Below are positions 8,905 through 19,336 of a DNA stretch of 64,000 bases, in pieces; positions within the stretch are counted from its first letter, which is position 1, and each line of letters begins with the position of its first letter. Where the stretch lies: assembly GCF_000003195.3 (NCBI RefSeq), contig NC_012870.2, positions 29,814,477-29,878,476 on the forward strand, in the 5' to 3' direction. Under the pieces are notes generated by a model. It saw only the letters and a program-made list of their open reading frames with translations, was not told the origin of the DNA and made no database searches. This DNA is from Sorghum bicolor (lineage: Eukaryota > Streptophyta > Magnoliopsida > Poales > Poaceae). The translations under genes were made by a program, and so were the position numbers.

Positions 8905-10371
8905 GGGAGGGCGAGGACCGGTGCCGACGTCACCGCCTCCTTCAGCGCCTCTAACGCCGCAGCCGCCTCCCCCGACCATGAGAAGCCTTCTTTCTTTAAC
9001 AGCCCCGTCAGAGGAGCCGCGATGGCGCCGTAGTTGAGGACGAAGCGCCGATAGTAGCCTGCTAGGCCAAGGAAGCCGCGGACCGCGCGGGTCGACTTGG
9101 GCACCGGCCAGTCGTGGATGGCCTGCACCTTGGCCGGATCCATGGCCACGCCGGTCTCCTTGATGATGTGGCTGAGGTAGGAGACTGACGTGACGCCGAA
9201 GGCGCACTTGGATCACTTGACGAAGAGGTGCTGGTGGCGGAGTTCGGTCAAGACCGTGCGAAGATGCCGAAGGTGATCCGCCCACGACTCACTGTAGATT
9301 AGGATGTCATCAAAGAAAACGAGTACAAACCGGCGAAGGAACGGTCATAGGACATCGTTCATCAAGGACTGGAATGTTGCAGGCGTGTTGCACAGGCCGA
9401 ACGGCATCAGCAAGAACTCATACAGACCGTCGTGCGTGCGAAACGCAGTCTTTCGCAGTCTTGTGGATGTCCTCCGGCTTCATGCGCACTTGGTGGTAGC
9501 CCGAACACAAATTGAGCTTGGTGAAGAACCTTGCGCCCTGAAGCTCGTCTAGGAGCTCCTCCACCACAGGAATCGGGAAAGCATCCTTGACGGTGAGCGC
9601 GTTCAACGCGCGGTAGTCGACGCAGAACCGCCATGAGCCATCCGGTTTCACCACGAGGAGGACCGGCGAGGAGAACGTCGACGTGCTGCGGCGAATGATC
9701 CCTTGCTCGATCATGGCCGCACATTGGCGCTCCAGTTCATCTTTGTGGGCCGCTGGGTATCGGTACGGTCGGACCGCCACCGGGGTCGCGCCGGGCTTAA
9801 GGACGATCGGGTGGTCACGGCCGCGTGGAGGAGGCAGACCCGTCGGGGCGGCGAAGACGTCCCCGAACGAATCCAACAGGCCCTCCAACATGGACTCGCC
9901 GGTGGTTGCTGCGTGTACTGCGGGCGCCGCCGTGCATGCCATGCCGAACCAACAGATAGGCCGCCCCTCGTGTTGGAAGGACAGGGTGTGGGTGGCGACA
10001 TCCCAGGCGATGCGCCCTAGGGTTGCCATCCACTGGGTGCCCAGCACCATGTCGTATCCGGCGAGTGGCATGACGTAAAGGTCGACGTCGAACGTCATGC
10101 CCTCGATGGAGATAGCCGCCTGTCGAAGGACACCAGGGCACGCCACCTTCTCGCCATTGGCGACCGTGGCAGTGAGCCCCGGGCGCAGTAGGATGGTGAG
10201 CCTGGTACGGTGCGCGTCCGTTTCGCCGATGAAGTTGTGTGTGGACCCCGTGTCCACCAGGGCGACGAGCGTGGCGGCGCCCAGGGTGACCCGAAGCAGG
10301 ATGGGGGCGCCCACGGCCACGCCTGCCACGGCATGGAGGGAGAAATACGGAGCCTCCGTCGCCCCATCGTC
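8905..10371 (-). pseudogene. Element E protease and reverse transcriptase
   Basis: The protease active site VALVDTGSTHNFIGE lies near 10227-10266. Reverse transcriptase follows: IIRRSTSTFSSPVLLVVKPD, FCVDYRALNALTVKD and LNLCSGYHQVRM (usual LDLRSGYHQ, so two altered residues). The catalytic FFDDILIYSE is at about 9296-9325. A small repeat of CGCAGTCTT near 9442-9459 shifts the frame inside RT. Stops at 9345-9347 and 9213-9215 are CGA-to-TGA type changes. A further frameshift near 10370 separates gag from protease. Confidence 0.9.
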
Positions 10372-11306
10372 CCCTGCAACACGCCACCGTCGGCGTCGTC
10401 AATCTCCACGCCGTCCAGGAAGAAGATGCGGCGGCAGAATCTCTTGTGGCCACGTGAATATTTCTCATTACAATTGAAGCACAGACCTTGTCGGCGTTGC
10501 TCGGCCATCTCCGGGGTGAGGCGGCGCTGGTTGCCCTCGGCACGGCCCTGCTGTGCAGGCGCCGGCGGCGCCGGGAGTGCCAAGAGAGGCGGTGGAGCCG
10601 ATAGGGCGGCCCGAGCCGCGGGAGGCGGTGGTCCGTGCGGTGGAAGTGGCGCTGGCCGCTCCGGCTCCATAAACTCGACCTGGCGGGCCAGGCTCATGGC
10701 GGCGGAGAGGGAGTCCGGGTTGTGGATGCGGACGGCGTGGCTGAGCGGCGGCAGGAGCCCTCCGGTGAAGAGCTGGACCCGCTGCGCCTCGTCAAGCCGG
10801 CCGGCGCGAGGCAGGAGGGCCTGGAACCGATTGGCATACTCCTCCACGGTCCCCGTGCGGCGGCACTCGGCAAGCTCAAACATCGGGGCGGAGCGAAGGG
10901 GAGGGGCGAACCTCAAATTCAAGAGATCCTTGAAATTACCCCACGATGGCGTGCCGTCATCGTCCTGCAGCTGGGTGAACCACAACTGTGCGGCGTCATC
11001 CAGATGATAGGACGCCATGCGCACGTGCTCTTCCGCCATGGTTCGGTGTTGGCGGAAGTAGGCCTCACACTTGTTGAGGAACAACATCGGGTCGGACGTG
11101 CCGTCGAAGTGGGGAAAATCCCACTTCCTGTTTTTCGGGTGGAACTCCTGCTCGCGCGGCCCCTCCGGACGGCGGCCATCGGCGCCACCAGACGACGACG
11201 TCTCGGACTTCTCCTTCATCGAGGCCATGTCGGCCTTCATGGCAGTCATCTCAGCGGACATGGTCTTCGTCTTGGCGAGCAAATCGGCGAGGGTGGGTTC
11301 GGCCAT
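10372..11306 (-). pseudogene. Element E gag (capsid/nucleocapsid)
   Basis: The start is taken at the ATG at 11304-11306 (MAEPTLADLLAKTKTM); the frame is open further left but with no other ATG. A coiled-coil-like N-terminus is followed by the retrotransposon gag domain (WDFPHFDGTSDPMLFLNKCE, HLDDAAQLWF, VEEYANRFQALL). A zinc knuckle CFNCNEKYSRGHKRFC lies near 10434-10484. Gag packages the element RNA into virus-like particles. The frame itself is nearly intact, but the shift just downstream disconnects it from protease. Confidence 0.88.
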
Positions 11307-11424
11307 GGCTGCTGATTGCGCGGTGGAAACGGTGGAGGAGGGTGGGGCTGGTGGCGGCTGGGCGTGGTGGGCTGTAGCGCCGGCGGTGGAAGGTGGACCG
11401 GAAGTGGAGGCAGAGGATCGCCGG

Positions 11425-11437
11425 ATATTTGATACCA
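11425..11437 (-). promoter_or_regulatory. Primer binding site of element E
   Basis: Just inside the 5' LTR the minus strand reads TGGTATCAAA, matching the first eight bases of the initiator-methionine tRNA site used by many plant gypsy and copia elements. Confidence 0.7.
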
Positions 11438-11440
11438 AGT

Positions 11441-11811
11441 TGTCAAGAGCGTCGAACCCTTGACGGGCAGGACCGCGGCTACGGAGCTCGTAGCCGTTGG
11501 CTGTCTTCTCCGGTGAGGTTATGCCCCTCTACCGCAGGCTTAGTGTTTAGAAGAGAGAGAGGTAGGACATACTTGATATTTGCTTCCTTCCCTGATGTCT
11601 CGGAACAATAGGATATATATCCTTGCTTGTGAATAATCATAGCAACTAATCACCCCTAATTCTAGGGATCCTAACAGCCTATCCTTTCCTTTAGCCACTG
11701 GGCGGCTCCTAGGTCGCCTGGATCGCGCTCTCGGCGCGCTGGGCGCGCTCAGCCGCGCGTCTAACGTCGCGGGCCCGACGTCGCCTGGTCTACGTATTAC
11801 CGTACATGACA
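11441..11811 (-). repeat. 5' LTR of element E
   Basis: A 371-bp LTR with 11 substitutions and one single-base indel relative to 6704-7073 by direct comparison. Both copies keep the terminal TG/CA. Confidence 0.95.
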
Positions 11812-12626
11812 CCTGATGGTATATGATCCCAAGGCCTTTTTGCTTTTTCCCACTGCCCTTTTCTATAATAGATGCTCTTCTGGGTATAGATTCAGCTGAT
11901 GAAGGAAGGACCTAAATAAGATATCAATGAATATGTTTGCATCACTTCATTTCAAGTCTGGGCCAAACCTCTTTTGAGAAGGATGGCATGAAAGGCTCTA
12001 GCAAACAAGCCAGGAGGTAAACGAGGCCAATGGAAGTCTTTTTCACAGTGGCACAACCAACTGGATCTTGTTTGTAAAGTTCCCAAAACTTACTACCCTG
12101 CATATGCAGGAACAAATTTGGTGAGAGACGAGGTTGTTTAATCAATGCAAAAGAAAGCCTGGAAAACATGTAACTAAGGTTTACTTGCAGGTATGCATTT
12201 CCCTCTTTGGAAATGGCCATTGCAAGCTTTAGCCCTTGTTTTAGTTTAGCCTGTTAATGGTAGCCATTGATATTACATGAATGCCTAAGGCTGATAGAAG
12301 CACTTCAATTTCAGATTATGTACTAGTACAACTCCATTGGTTTGAAGTCAATTTATTACCTTGTTCATCGCATCTATATACTGCTCAACCAATTTACCAA
12401 CAGTTTCTGGAATGTCCTGAGTCTGTGCATGTGACTCTGCATGTGGTGCATCAGGTATGACGGAACCATATCCAGCTCCTGCAACAACAGTTCAGAGAGG
12501 CACAACAAACAGGACACTGATGCATTTTAGGATAAATCCAGAGAGCTATGGATAAATCACAATCAAAAGGGTAAGATGATTCGTTTCTACTGACCCTCTG
12601 GTTTTGCAATGAAGCTCAGCTCTCGA
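11812..12626 (-). pseudogene. Methionyl-tRNA synthetase pseudogene, 5' part (introns retained)
   Basis: Five exons of plant cytosolic MetRS can be read on the minus strand with GT...AG boundaries and correct phases. They are 12595-12626 (RELSFIAKPEG), 12360-12478 (AGYGSVIPDAPH...EQYIDAMNK), 12185-12250 (AKLKQGLKLAMAISKEGNAY), 11969-12097 (SKFWELYKQDP, then LLACLLEPFMPSFSKE) and 11812-11911 (QLNLYPEEH then RPWDHI). The last exon continues across the gypsy element at 6659-6703. MetRS charges initiator and elongator Met tRNA, and these exons are the anticodon-binding domain. The catalytic domain is absent and a MITE abuts the truncated end at 12627. A CCTT duplication and other shifts break the last exon. 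Retained introns exclude a processed pseudogene. Confidence 0.85.
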
Positions 12627-12752
12627 TAAAAGAAATAACTAATTACACAGTTTACCTGTAATTTGCGAGACGAATCTTTTGAGCCTAGTTAGTCCATGAT
12701 TGAAAGTGCTACTGTTTATATTTTGCAAAATTTTTTGGAAGTAAACAAAGCC
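12627..12752. mobile_element. Truncated GGCCTTG-type MITE
   Basis: The right half of the MITE family is present (AATAACTAATTACACAG, GCGAGACGAATCTTTTGAGCC, GGAAGTAAACAAAGCC). The left end is missing at the MetRS junction, so this MITE may mark the deletion breakpoint. Confidence 0.7.
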
Positions 12753-12790
12753 TTAGAAACATGTAGGATCGGAATTAACCTGTTGTACTA

Positions 12791-12975
12791 TGGCCTTTTC
12801 TAAAAATTTTTAAGATTCTCTGTCATATTGAATCTTTGGACATATGCACAGAGCATTAAATATAGATAAACAAATAACTAATTGCATAATTTGTATGTAA
12901 TTTGCGAGATAAATTTTTTGAGTTTAGTCAATCTATGGCTAAACAACAATTACTAATGAAAGTGCTACAGTAGCA
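12791..12975. mobile_element. Degraded GGCCTTG-type MITE
   Basis: It starts GGCCTTTTCTAAAAATTTT and keeps the family core (GAGCATTAAATATAGATAAA, GAAAGTGCTACAGTAGC). The right end is lost. Confidence 0.65.
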
Positions 12976-13154
12976 AGACGTGTGTTCTGTGAAAGCCAAT
13001 TGCAGCTTGTGAGTGCGTGTCCCCCACGGTTCCGGTTGGTCTCGTGTATTTAGACCTTATTTAGTTGTAATTTTTTTCTTTAGAAAAATGAACACCGTAT
13101 TATTTTTGTTTGTATTTGACAAATCTATCCCTACTACTAAATTGTAAAAATTTC

Positions 13155-13447
13155 AGTCTTTCTGCCGCTCCCGTCGGTCCCCGAGTCGACCTCGGCACGC
13201 TGCTCGTCTTCATAGACATCTACGGATTCTTCTACGACATGATGATGCACCCGCAAAGGTACAGAATCATCCAGTCCACCAGAGGATGCTGCGGCACGGG
13301 CCTTCTCGAGGCCGGTCTCCGTCCTCCGCCGTCTGCCAGGACGTTGGCTACTACCTCTTCTAGGACAGCTACCACCCTACGGAGAAGGTGTACAAGGTCC
13401 TGGCCGACTTCGTCTTCGACAACTACGTCAAGCTTATCCTCGTCTAG
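13155..13447 (+). pseudogene. GDSL esterase/lipase, last-exon fragment captured by Helitron
   Basis: The first frame reads VDLGTLLVFIDIYGFFYDMM, then PQRY and STRGCCGTGLLEAG. After a frameshift near 13310-13330 it continues SAVCQDVGYYLF, a TAG stop, then DSYHPTEKVYKVLADFVFDN and a terminal TAG. This is the C-terminal part of plant GDSL lipases, including block V DxxHP with the catalytic Asp and His. The stop replaces the expected Trp of the usual LFWDSYHPTE. GDSL enzymes are usually secreted hydrolases of lipids, cutin or cell-wall esters. The Ser and oxyanion blocks are missing, so no enzyme can be made. Confidence 0.85.
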
Positions 13448-13877
13448 CTCATCATCAGCATCGTTCATTTGATTATTTGATTGATGAATCTAGATCTCCG
13501 GCCTCTGGATCGATATACTTTGCATTAATTGCATGTTTACTGCTAGCCGCTGTATTTAATTACATTTGCTTTCTTCTTCTTCTAGACGGGATCTCTCTAT
13601 ATTTATTTACAATATATTGTTACTCTCGATCGATTGTCATACTCCATAAAAAAAACAATTTCTAGAGTTATTCTAAGTCAAATTTTTTAAACTTTGACCA
13701 AATTTCTAGAAAAAAATGCTAAGATTTATGGTATCAAATTAACATCATTAGATTCATCATAGAATATATTTTTATATGATGTGCATTTTATGTCATAGAT
13801 GTTACTCTTTTCTATAAAATTAGTCAAACTTTAAAAATTTGACTGATATGGATTCTAAGAATTGATTCTTTCGTGAA

Positions 13878-14080
13878 GGTCTTATTCAGTTGGCAAAATT
13901 TTGGAATTTCGGGTACTATAGCACTTTCTTTTGTATTTTACAAATATTGTTCAATTATCGACTGATTATTCTCAAAAAAATTCTCTCACAAATTACAGAT
14001 AAACTGTGTAATTAGTTTTTTGTTTTCGTCTATATTTAATACTCCATGCAGGTGTCGCAAGATTCGATGTGACGGAGCTG
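13878..14080. mobile_element. Degraded GGCCTTG-type MITE inside the Helitron
   Basis: It starts GGTCTTATTCAGTTGGC and keeps GTACTATAGCACTTTC, AATTACAGATAAACTG and GATTCGATGTGACGGAG. The right terminal repeat is absent. Confidence 0.65.
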
Positions 14081-14471
14081 ATAGGAAAAAAAGAATAAAA
14101 GTTTTTCTAGGGTTCCCAATGTAAAATATCTTTTATTTATTAAGAATAAAGAAAGTACAGGGCCCTAGATGCAAAATGTTTATCCTATTAGTTTACTTTT
14201 CTTTTATTATTTAAATCGGCCGAAAATTAATAAATACACAGTAATTTATAGAAAAATCTAAAAATTACAAAACAAATTTTGTTCAGCTCCACATATATAG
14301 ATTCATGCAGTAAACAAGCTATATATTATTGTAAATATTAACTATTTAATACCATAGTTGTCATGGTTATCAATAAAATAAATTATGGACTTTAAATTTT
14401 ATAAAAAAGATAAATATAAATAGATATGTAACATTATATCATCACTTTCTATGGTCATTTAATGTTTTTCT

Positions 14472-14501
14472 CCCGTTGCAACGCACGGGCATATTTCCTA
14501 G
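14472..14501 (+). other. Helitron 3' terminal hairpin and CTAG end
   Basis: CCCGT and ACGGG form a 5-bp stem around TGCAACGC, followed 8 bp later by CTAG. This matches the conserved 3' end of grass Helitrons that acts as the replication stop signal. Confidence 0.85.
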
Positions 14502-14985
14502 TATTATCTAATCATGGACTAACTAGGCTCAAAAGATTTGTCTTATAAATTACAGGTAAACTGTATAATTAGTTATTTTTTATCTATATTTAATGTTTCA
14601 TGTATGTGACATAAAATTCATTGTGACGGAAAATCTTGAAAAATTTTGCAAAAATTTTTGGGAAATAAACAAGGTCTTATTGGGTCCCTGAGTCGAAACT
14701 CGAAGGATGGCTCCTGCACGCTGCTTTGAATTGCCAGCGGCTCTCTTGGCATGCAAGGAAGCAGGTACACTACGACTTTGACAACTATAGTTTATTCTTA
14801 AAATCTGACGGCCCAAGTCGACTCACTAGCCGGCCCACGGAGTATGTATTTCTTGTTTACATTTTCATCTTTATAGCACCACGTATAGCTCAGTCATCAT
14901 TAACAGTTTGCTAAAACGTTTAATACAAGCATTGTAGAGCCCAGTCCGGAATCTTGTCGGCCTATTTAAACAACTAGCTAAATTC

Positions 14986-15317
14986 AGACCATATTTAGTT
15001 TTCACCCAAAAAATTTTCACCCCATCCCATTTGGACACATGCATGGAACATTAAATATAAATAAAAAATAACTAATTATATAGTTTGCATGAAAACCGTG
15101 AGACGAATCTTTTAAGTCTAATTAGTTCATGATTAGCTATAATTGTTACATTACCACACATGTGCTAATGGCAAATTAATTTAGGCTTAATAAATTCGTC
15201 TTGTGATTTCCAGACGAGTTATATAATTAGTTTTTTAATTAGTATTCGAACACCCTTTCCAACATCACACGAAACATTTGATGTGACAGCCAAAAACTTT
15301 TCACCTACGAAGACCTC
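14986..15317. mobile_element. MITE-like palindromic element
   Basis: The left end GACCATATTTAGTTTTCACC and the reverse complement of the right end GAGGTCTTCGTAGGTGAAAAG are similar. The interior holds inverted AATTTAG and GACGAAT motifs. It is related to but distinct from the GGCCTTG family. Its boundaries are approximate. Confidence 0.5.
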
Positions 15318-15363
15318 AACATTCCCTAGTCGACGTGATTATATATACGACATTTAAATTATA

Positions 15364-17059
15364 CTAGCAAAAGTGCTCGTGCGTTGCAACGGTGGAAATT
15401 TTGTTTTACTCTTTCTATAAAATTTAATAAACTTGTCTCTTTATATCTCTCTTTTTTTATGTTGTCATGTCAACCATATTTCGGGCACCACACTTTTCTT
15501 GTTTTTCTACTGACTTCATCCACCGCTATGCCATCTCCTGAGCAATTCTTGCAGTTATTACTATCTATCTTGCTCCAACCCAAGTGACTTTAGTTGCACT
15601 TTGTCATGACATCAGAAAAGCACACGAGGCTATGGCCATGGGACATTTGGGGACTCGGGGTTGGTCGGCACAGTCTGTACCTCTAGTGCCAGTAGCAAAG
15701 ACATGCACGAGCCTAGGAGTTCAGCCATTCAGGCCAGATGACCCTAGCATCGCCATCATCCATGCCCGATGGCGCCTCAAACTCTTGTTGCATGTGTCTA
15801 GCGTGTGGACCGTTTCGGCACCTCAGGCGACAAGCAGTCCATGCTAGGCACTTCATTAAGGTTCTGGCTCAGAATCTCCAGTAACAATGATGTGGTGGTG
15901 TGATAGAGAACACCGACCATCCTAGTGAAGAAAGGTGTTGGTCGATATGCACCGATGAATAGGGGTTTTGGTATGACAGATCCTCCTCCTTTGATCCCAT
16001 CCATCTGAGCGATGCACGGTAGCAGTGGTGTGAATAGCGAGGTAGAGCCAAAGCTTGCACATGCCGGTGAAGTTGCTATATGGTATCTGGACTCAGCACT
16101 TGCGACAACAGCGCGCCCTGTGGAGCATCTCAATTGGTAAGACCTGACCACAAAATGAATCGGCAGCGAGATCCTCTTCCTTTGATTGAACAACACAATG
16201 TGCTTGGCAATAGGCAATGACTGCTCTAGCAAACACATTTGTAAAGTTGTAAGCATATGCGAGTTTAGTTCTACAAACATAAGCCAATTTAGATGAAAAA
16301 CGAGCTGGGCAGGTACGACATAGGTGCCCCTTGTGGTTTTGATTTAGAGTTTATTTTTTTATTTTGTTAGTAACTTTGACTATTTTCTGCCTTCTTATTT
16401 GAGTTAGGCCTTGTTCAGCTCACCGAAAAAACCAAAAAATTTTCAAGATTCTTCATCATATCTAATCTTACGGCACATGTATCGAGCATTAAATATAGAC
16501 AAAAAAATTAATTGCACAGTTTGCCAGTAAATCGCGAGATGAATCTTTTGAGCTTAGTTAGTCCATAAAAACGAAAGTGCTACAGTACCTAAACCAAAAA
16601 TTTTTAGGAACTAAACAAGGCCTTAATTTGTAACTTCCACATCTGCTGCATGCACATGAAGTTCGGCCATACCAAAGGACACCGGAGTATTTTGAAATAA
16701 AAAACAGGTTGAAAGAAAATATAGATCTTTATCTTAAATCTTATCTTAAAATTTTAATATTATATATCTGACTACGGTGAGATTTTTTTAATTTTTTATT
16801 TTGTTCGTCCTTGTTTTCGAACATGTGCTCGTCTGTTCAGCTGTTGTTTCTAAGTCTAAAAAAATAATAGTGCAAGTCAACATAGAGATCGTATTTGACT
16901 CATGTTCCTAAATAGACGTATTTGAGATTGAATCTTAGTTTAGGAGAAGTCTTACATCTTATATATAATCTTGGTTTAGGAAAATTATTCTTACATCTTA
17001 CATATAGGTGAATAAAAAAATCTTAGCAAAAAAATTTACCTCTTTATTATTAGTATAGA
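15364..17059 (-). mobile_element. Helitron on the minus strand
   Basis: On the minus strand it starts TCTATACTAATAATAAAG, a typical grass Helitron 5' end, and ends CCGTTGCAACGCACGAGCAC then CTAG, next to host T. It is about 1.7 kb with no helicase. It contains a complete MITE (16407-16622). The stretch 15470-16290 has long open frames on both strands and more balanced composition, so it may be captured host sequence, but I recognise no protein in it. Confidence 0.75.
16407..16622. mobile_element. GGCCTTG-type MITE with TTA duplication
   Basis: Ends GGCCTTGTTCAGCTCACC and GGAACTAAACAAGGCC, with perfect TTA duplications at 16404-16406 and 16623-16625. This copy supports PIF/Harbinger assignment for the whole family. 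Confidence 0.88.
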
Positions 17060-17414
17060 TATAGATATAGATACAGATTAAATAAATACATATATTTTGA
17101 ATCTGAATCTGTATATTTTCTAAAGTCAAAGTATATATAGGAGTATGTTCTTACAACGGCACATTTGATGAGATACTATTTTGACAACAAGTAGTTGCTA
17201 GTATTACCATTTACCGAGGGGCCGGGCTGGGTCAAACAAGTGCACAGACTGTTATGTCACTCGAAAAAAAGTGTCGAGCATAAACTACACATGTAACCCA
17301 ACAAAAGTTGATGAGACTGAGCATTGTTCATTAATTTTAACTCATTTGAGCACGACCAATGCAAACAGCAACAATTGTTAGCCCCGTAGAAAGCTGAAGT
17401 TCATGACTCGTACA

Positions 17415-17690
17415 TAGGGATGAAAACGGATCGGATACGGACGGATATCACCGATATCATATTTGTTTTCATATTTGTGGTTGCATTCGGATTCGAATAC
17501 GGATAACGTCAATCATGTCGGATAAGATACAATTAGATATCGACATCATAAATATACGATTTAAATATTCGAATACGCATACGGTATCGGATGTTGAATA
17601 TTCGGACTCGGATACGGACATATCTAAACTTCTTTAAACGAATTTGGTCTCGAATACGGTCGGAAAATATTCGTACCGTTTTCATCCCTA
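17415..17690. mobile_element. hAT-type MITE, 276 bp
   Basis: Inverted ends TAGGGATGAAAACGG and CCGTTTTCATCCCTA, with 8-bp duplications CTCGTACA and CTCATACA (one mismatch). The interior is rich in ATTCGAATACGGATA-like palindromes. An 8-bp duplication and this end sequence fit hAT. Confidence 0.85.
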
Positions 17691-17744
17691 CTCATACACA
17701 ACAATGTGAACAGTAGCACTTCATTTATTTGCAAAAAAAAAATA

Positions 17745-17959
17745 CAAAATGTAAATAGTAGCACTTTCGTTTGTATTTAACAAATATTGTCCAATCATAG
17801 TCTAACTAGGCTTAAAAGATTCGTCTCGTAAATTACATGCAAACTGTATAATTAATTACCTTTTTATCTATATTTAATGCTTCATGCATGTGCCGTAAGA
17901 TTCGATGTGACGGAGAATCTGTAACATTTTGTAAAATATTTAGGGAAGTAAACAAGGCT
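17745..17959. mobile_element. GGCCTTG-type MITE, left end truncated
   Basis: It starts inside the family at GTAAATAGTAGCACTTTCG and runs through AACTAGGCTTAAAAGATTCG to AAGTAAACAAGGCT. The first part of the element is missing. Confidence 0.7.
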
Positions 17960-18435
17960 AGAGCCATCCTAGAACACAACGCGAACATCTCTTGGTCAAT
18001 TAATCGTGGACCCACATATCTCTCTCTTTTCTCACCGTGCATTAGCTTTTTTTTTCCATGCATAACCATTGCATCCCATCCTGACTCCTTTGCCAACTGG
18101 TGACTGTTTGTTGGAGCTTCTCCACCTGCTGAATCAATAGTTTATACTTTTATCAAGTGTTTGACCAAACACGCCATGGGAAAACAGCCATGGGCATGAA
18201 GGTCCTTGAATCACGCCGACTCGAGCAGAATGGAGGAGTGGGAACTGAGAAAACTGGTTTCACCGACTGCAACCTCCATTATTGTGGGCCTGTCCCGAAA
18301 TGCCCATATCAGATCTAAATTATTGTGCGCTTTCATACTTGTCGTGCCCTTATATGGGCCATATGGGCCTCAACTTTATTAACTAAAACAGGCCACTTAT
18401 ATGGTCCACCTTAAAAAAATGAAGGCATAAGGCCT
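17960..18435. other. Intergenic, no feature recognised
   Basis: Mixed-composition sequence without a supported open frame, terminal repeat or RNA gene. Confidence 0.4.
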
Positions 18436-18596
18436 GCGTCGGTTAATAGATTCTAGAACCGCCTCGGTGAATTGATTTCTCGGTTAATAAAAATATCTAT
18501 CTCAGTTAAATCAAGCATTAGCCGAGGCGGTTCGGACGTCCACCCGCCTCCAAAGCCATTTTGAAAACGTCTTGCAAAAGTTTTTGTTTAGTAGTG
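18436..18596. mobile_element. CACTA (En/Spm) terminal fragment
   Basis: The right edge, read in reverse, is CACTACTAAACAAAAACTTT, a CACTA terminal repeat, at 18596. Inside it lie inverted CCGCCTCGGT and GCCGAGGCGG motifs typical of CACTA subterminal regions. The matching left terminus was not found, so this is a fragment. Confidence 0.55.
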
Positions 18597-18840
18597 TGGA
18601 TCCACCTAACCTTCAAATCAAATGATTCTCCACCATCGGATCCACCTTCCACTTATTTTTTTTTATAAAACTAGTATTCGGATGCCTCCACGGCTTCACG
18701 GGCAAAGGTGCTAGTTAGAGGTCCCCTACATGTGTGCCACCCATTAATCTCATTATATGATTTGGTGGGAGAAAGCTCTCCATATAGAGCTTTCGTGTTT
18801 TGTAGTCAAGATGATGCATGAAAGGTAATAGAAGAATGTT

Positions 18841-18996
18841 TAATTATGGTTGTGGCTTACCCCACAGATTGTTTGGGTAATCAGCAGGTGGTTAATTATG
18901 GTTGTGGCTTACCCCACGGATTGTTTGGGTAATCAGCAGGTGGTTAATTATGGTTGTGGCTTACCCCACAGATTGTTTGGGTAATCAGCAGGTGGT
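18841..18996. repeat. 52-bp tandem repeat, three copies
   Basis: TAATTATGGTTGTGGCTTAC recurs at 18841, 18893 and 18945. The copies are almost identical (CCACAG versus CCACGG). Confidence 0.95.
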
Positions 18997-19105
18997 GATA
19001 GTTGTGTCTGACCTTTTTAGTCCACAATATTATGGAAAGTTAGTAAAACGTAGGTCCTCCAGGCTGGATGGCTTAGCACCCTTTTCACCTCTGTCCTGTT
19101 TCTAT

Positions 19106-19336
19106 GGCCTTGTTTAGTTGGCAAAATTTTAGGTTTTTGGCTACTGTAGCACTTTCGTTTTTATTTGACAACATTGTCCAATCATAGAGTAACTAGGCTC
19201 AAAAGATTCATCTAACAAATTACAGATAAACTGTGCAATTAGTTTTTATTTTCGTCTATATTTAAAGCTTCATGCATACGACCAAAGATTCGATGTGACG
19301 GGGAATCTTGAAAATTTTTGCGAACTAAACAAGGCC
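19106..19336. mobile_element. GGCCTTG-type MITE
   Basis: A full-length copy with ends GGCCTTGTTTAGTTGGC and CGAACTAAACAAGGCC, inverted relative to the 3582 copy. Its flanking triplets do not match exactly. Confidence 0.85.

Larger units (their letters stand above)
6704..11811 (-). mobile_element. Ty3/gypsy chromovirus-type retrotransposon (element E), complete but decayed
   Basis: A 5108-bp element flanked by a perfect CCTGA duplication (6699-6703, 11812-11816). The LTRs are 370 and 371 bp, TGTCAAG...CATGACA. On the minus strand the order is 5' LTR, primer site, gag, protease, reverse transcriptase, RNase H, integrase, chromodomain, polypurine tract, 3' LTR. At least three nonsense codons (7534-7536, 9213-9215, 9345-9347) and three frameshifts block expression. 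I count 11 substitutions and one indel between the LTRs, about 3%. It inserted into a MetRS fragment that was probably already a pseudogene. Confidence 0.95.
13124..14501 (+). mobile_element. Helitron with captured GDSL-lipase exon
   Basis: A 1378-bp element starting TCTATCCCTACTACTAAA and ending with a short hairpin and CTAG, inserted between host A (13123) and T (14502). There is no target duplication, as expected for rolling-circle transposons. It has no Rep/helicase gene, so it is non-autonomous. It carries a GDSL esterase fragment (13155-13447) and a nested degraded MITE (about 13878-14080). Both ends are fixed independently by the interrupted host MITE. Confidence 0.88.
13053..14676. 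mobile_element. MITE split by a Helitron
   Basis: The left 71 bp (13053-13123, GACCTTATTTAG...) and right 175 bp (14502-14676, ...CAAGGTC) join into a normal 246-bp member of the GGCCTTG family. TTA target duplications flank it (13050-13052, 14677-14679). The join restores the family motif TTGACAAATATT exactly at the A/T expected for Helitron insertion. Confidence 0.88.

Noticed and set aside
13232..13468. 78-codon acidic frame on the minus strand
   Set aside because: Antisense of the GDSL fragment; the plus strand has recognisable catalytic motifs.
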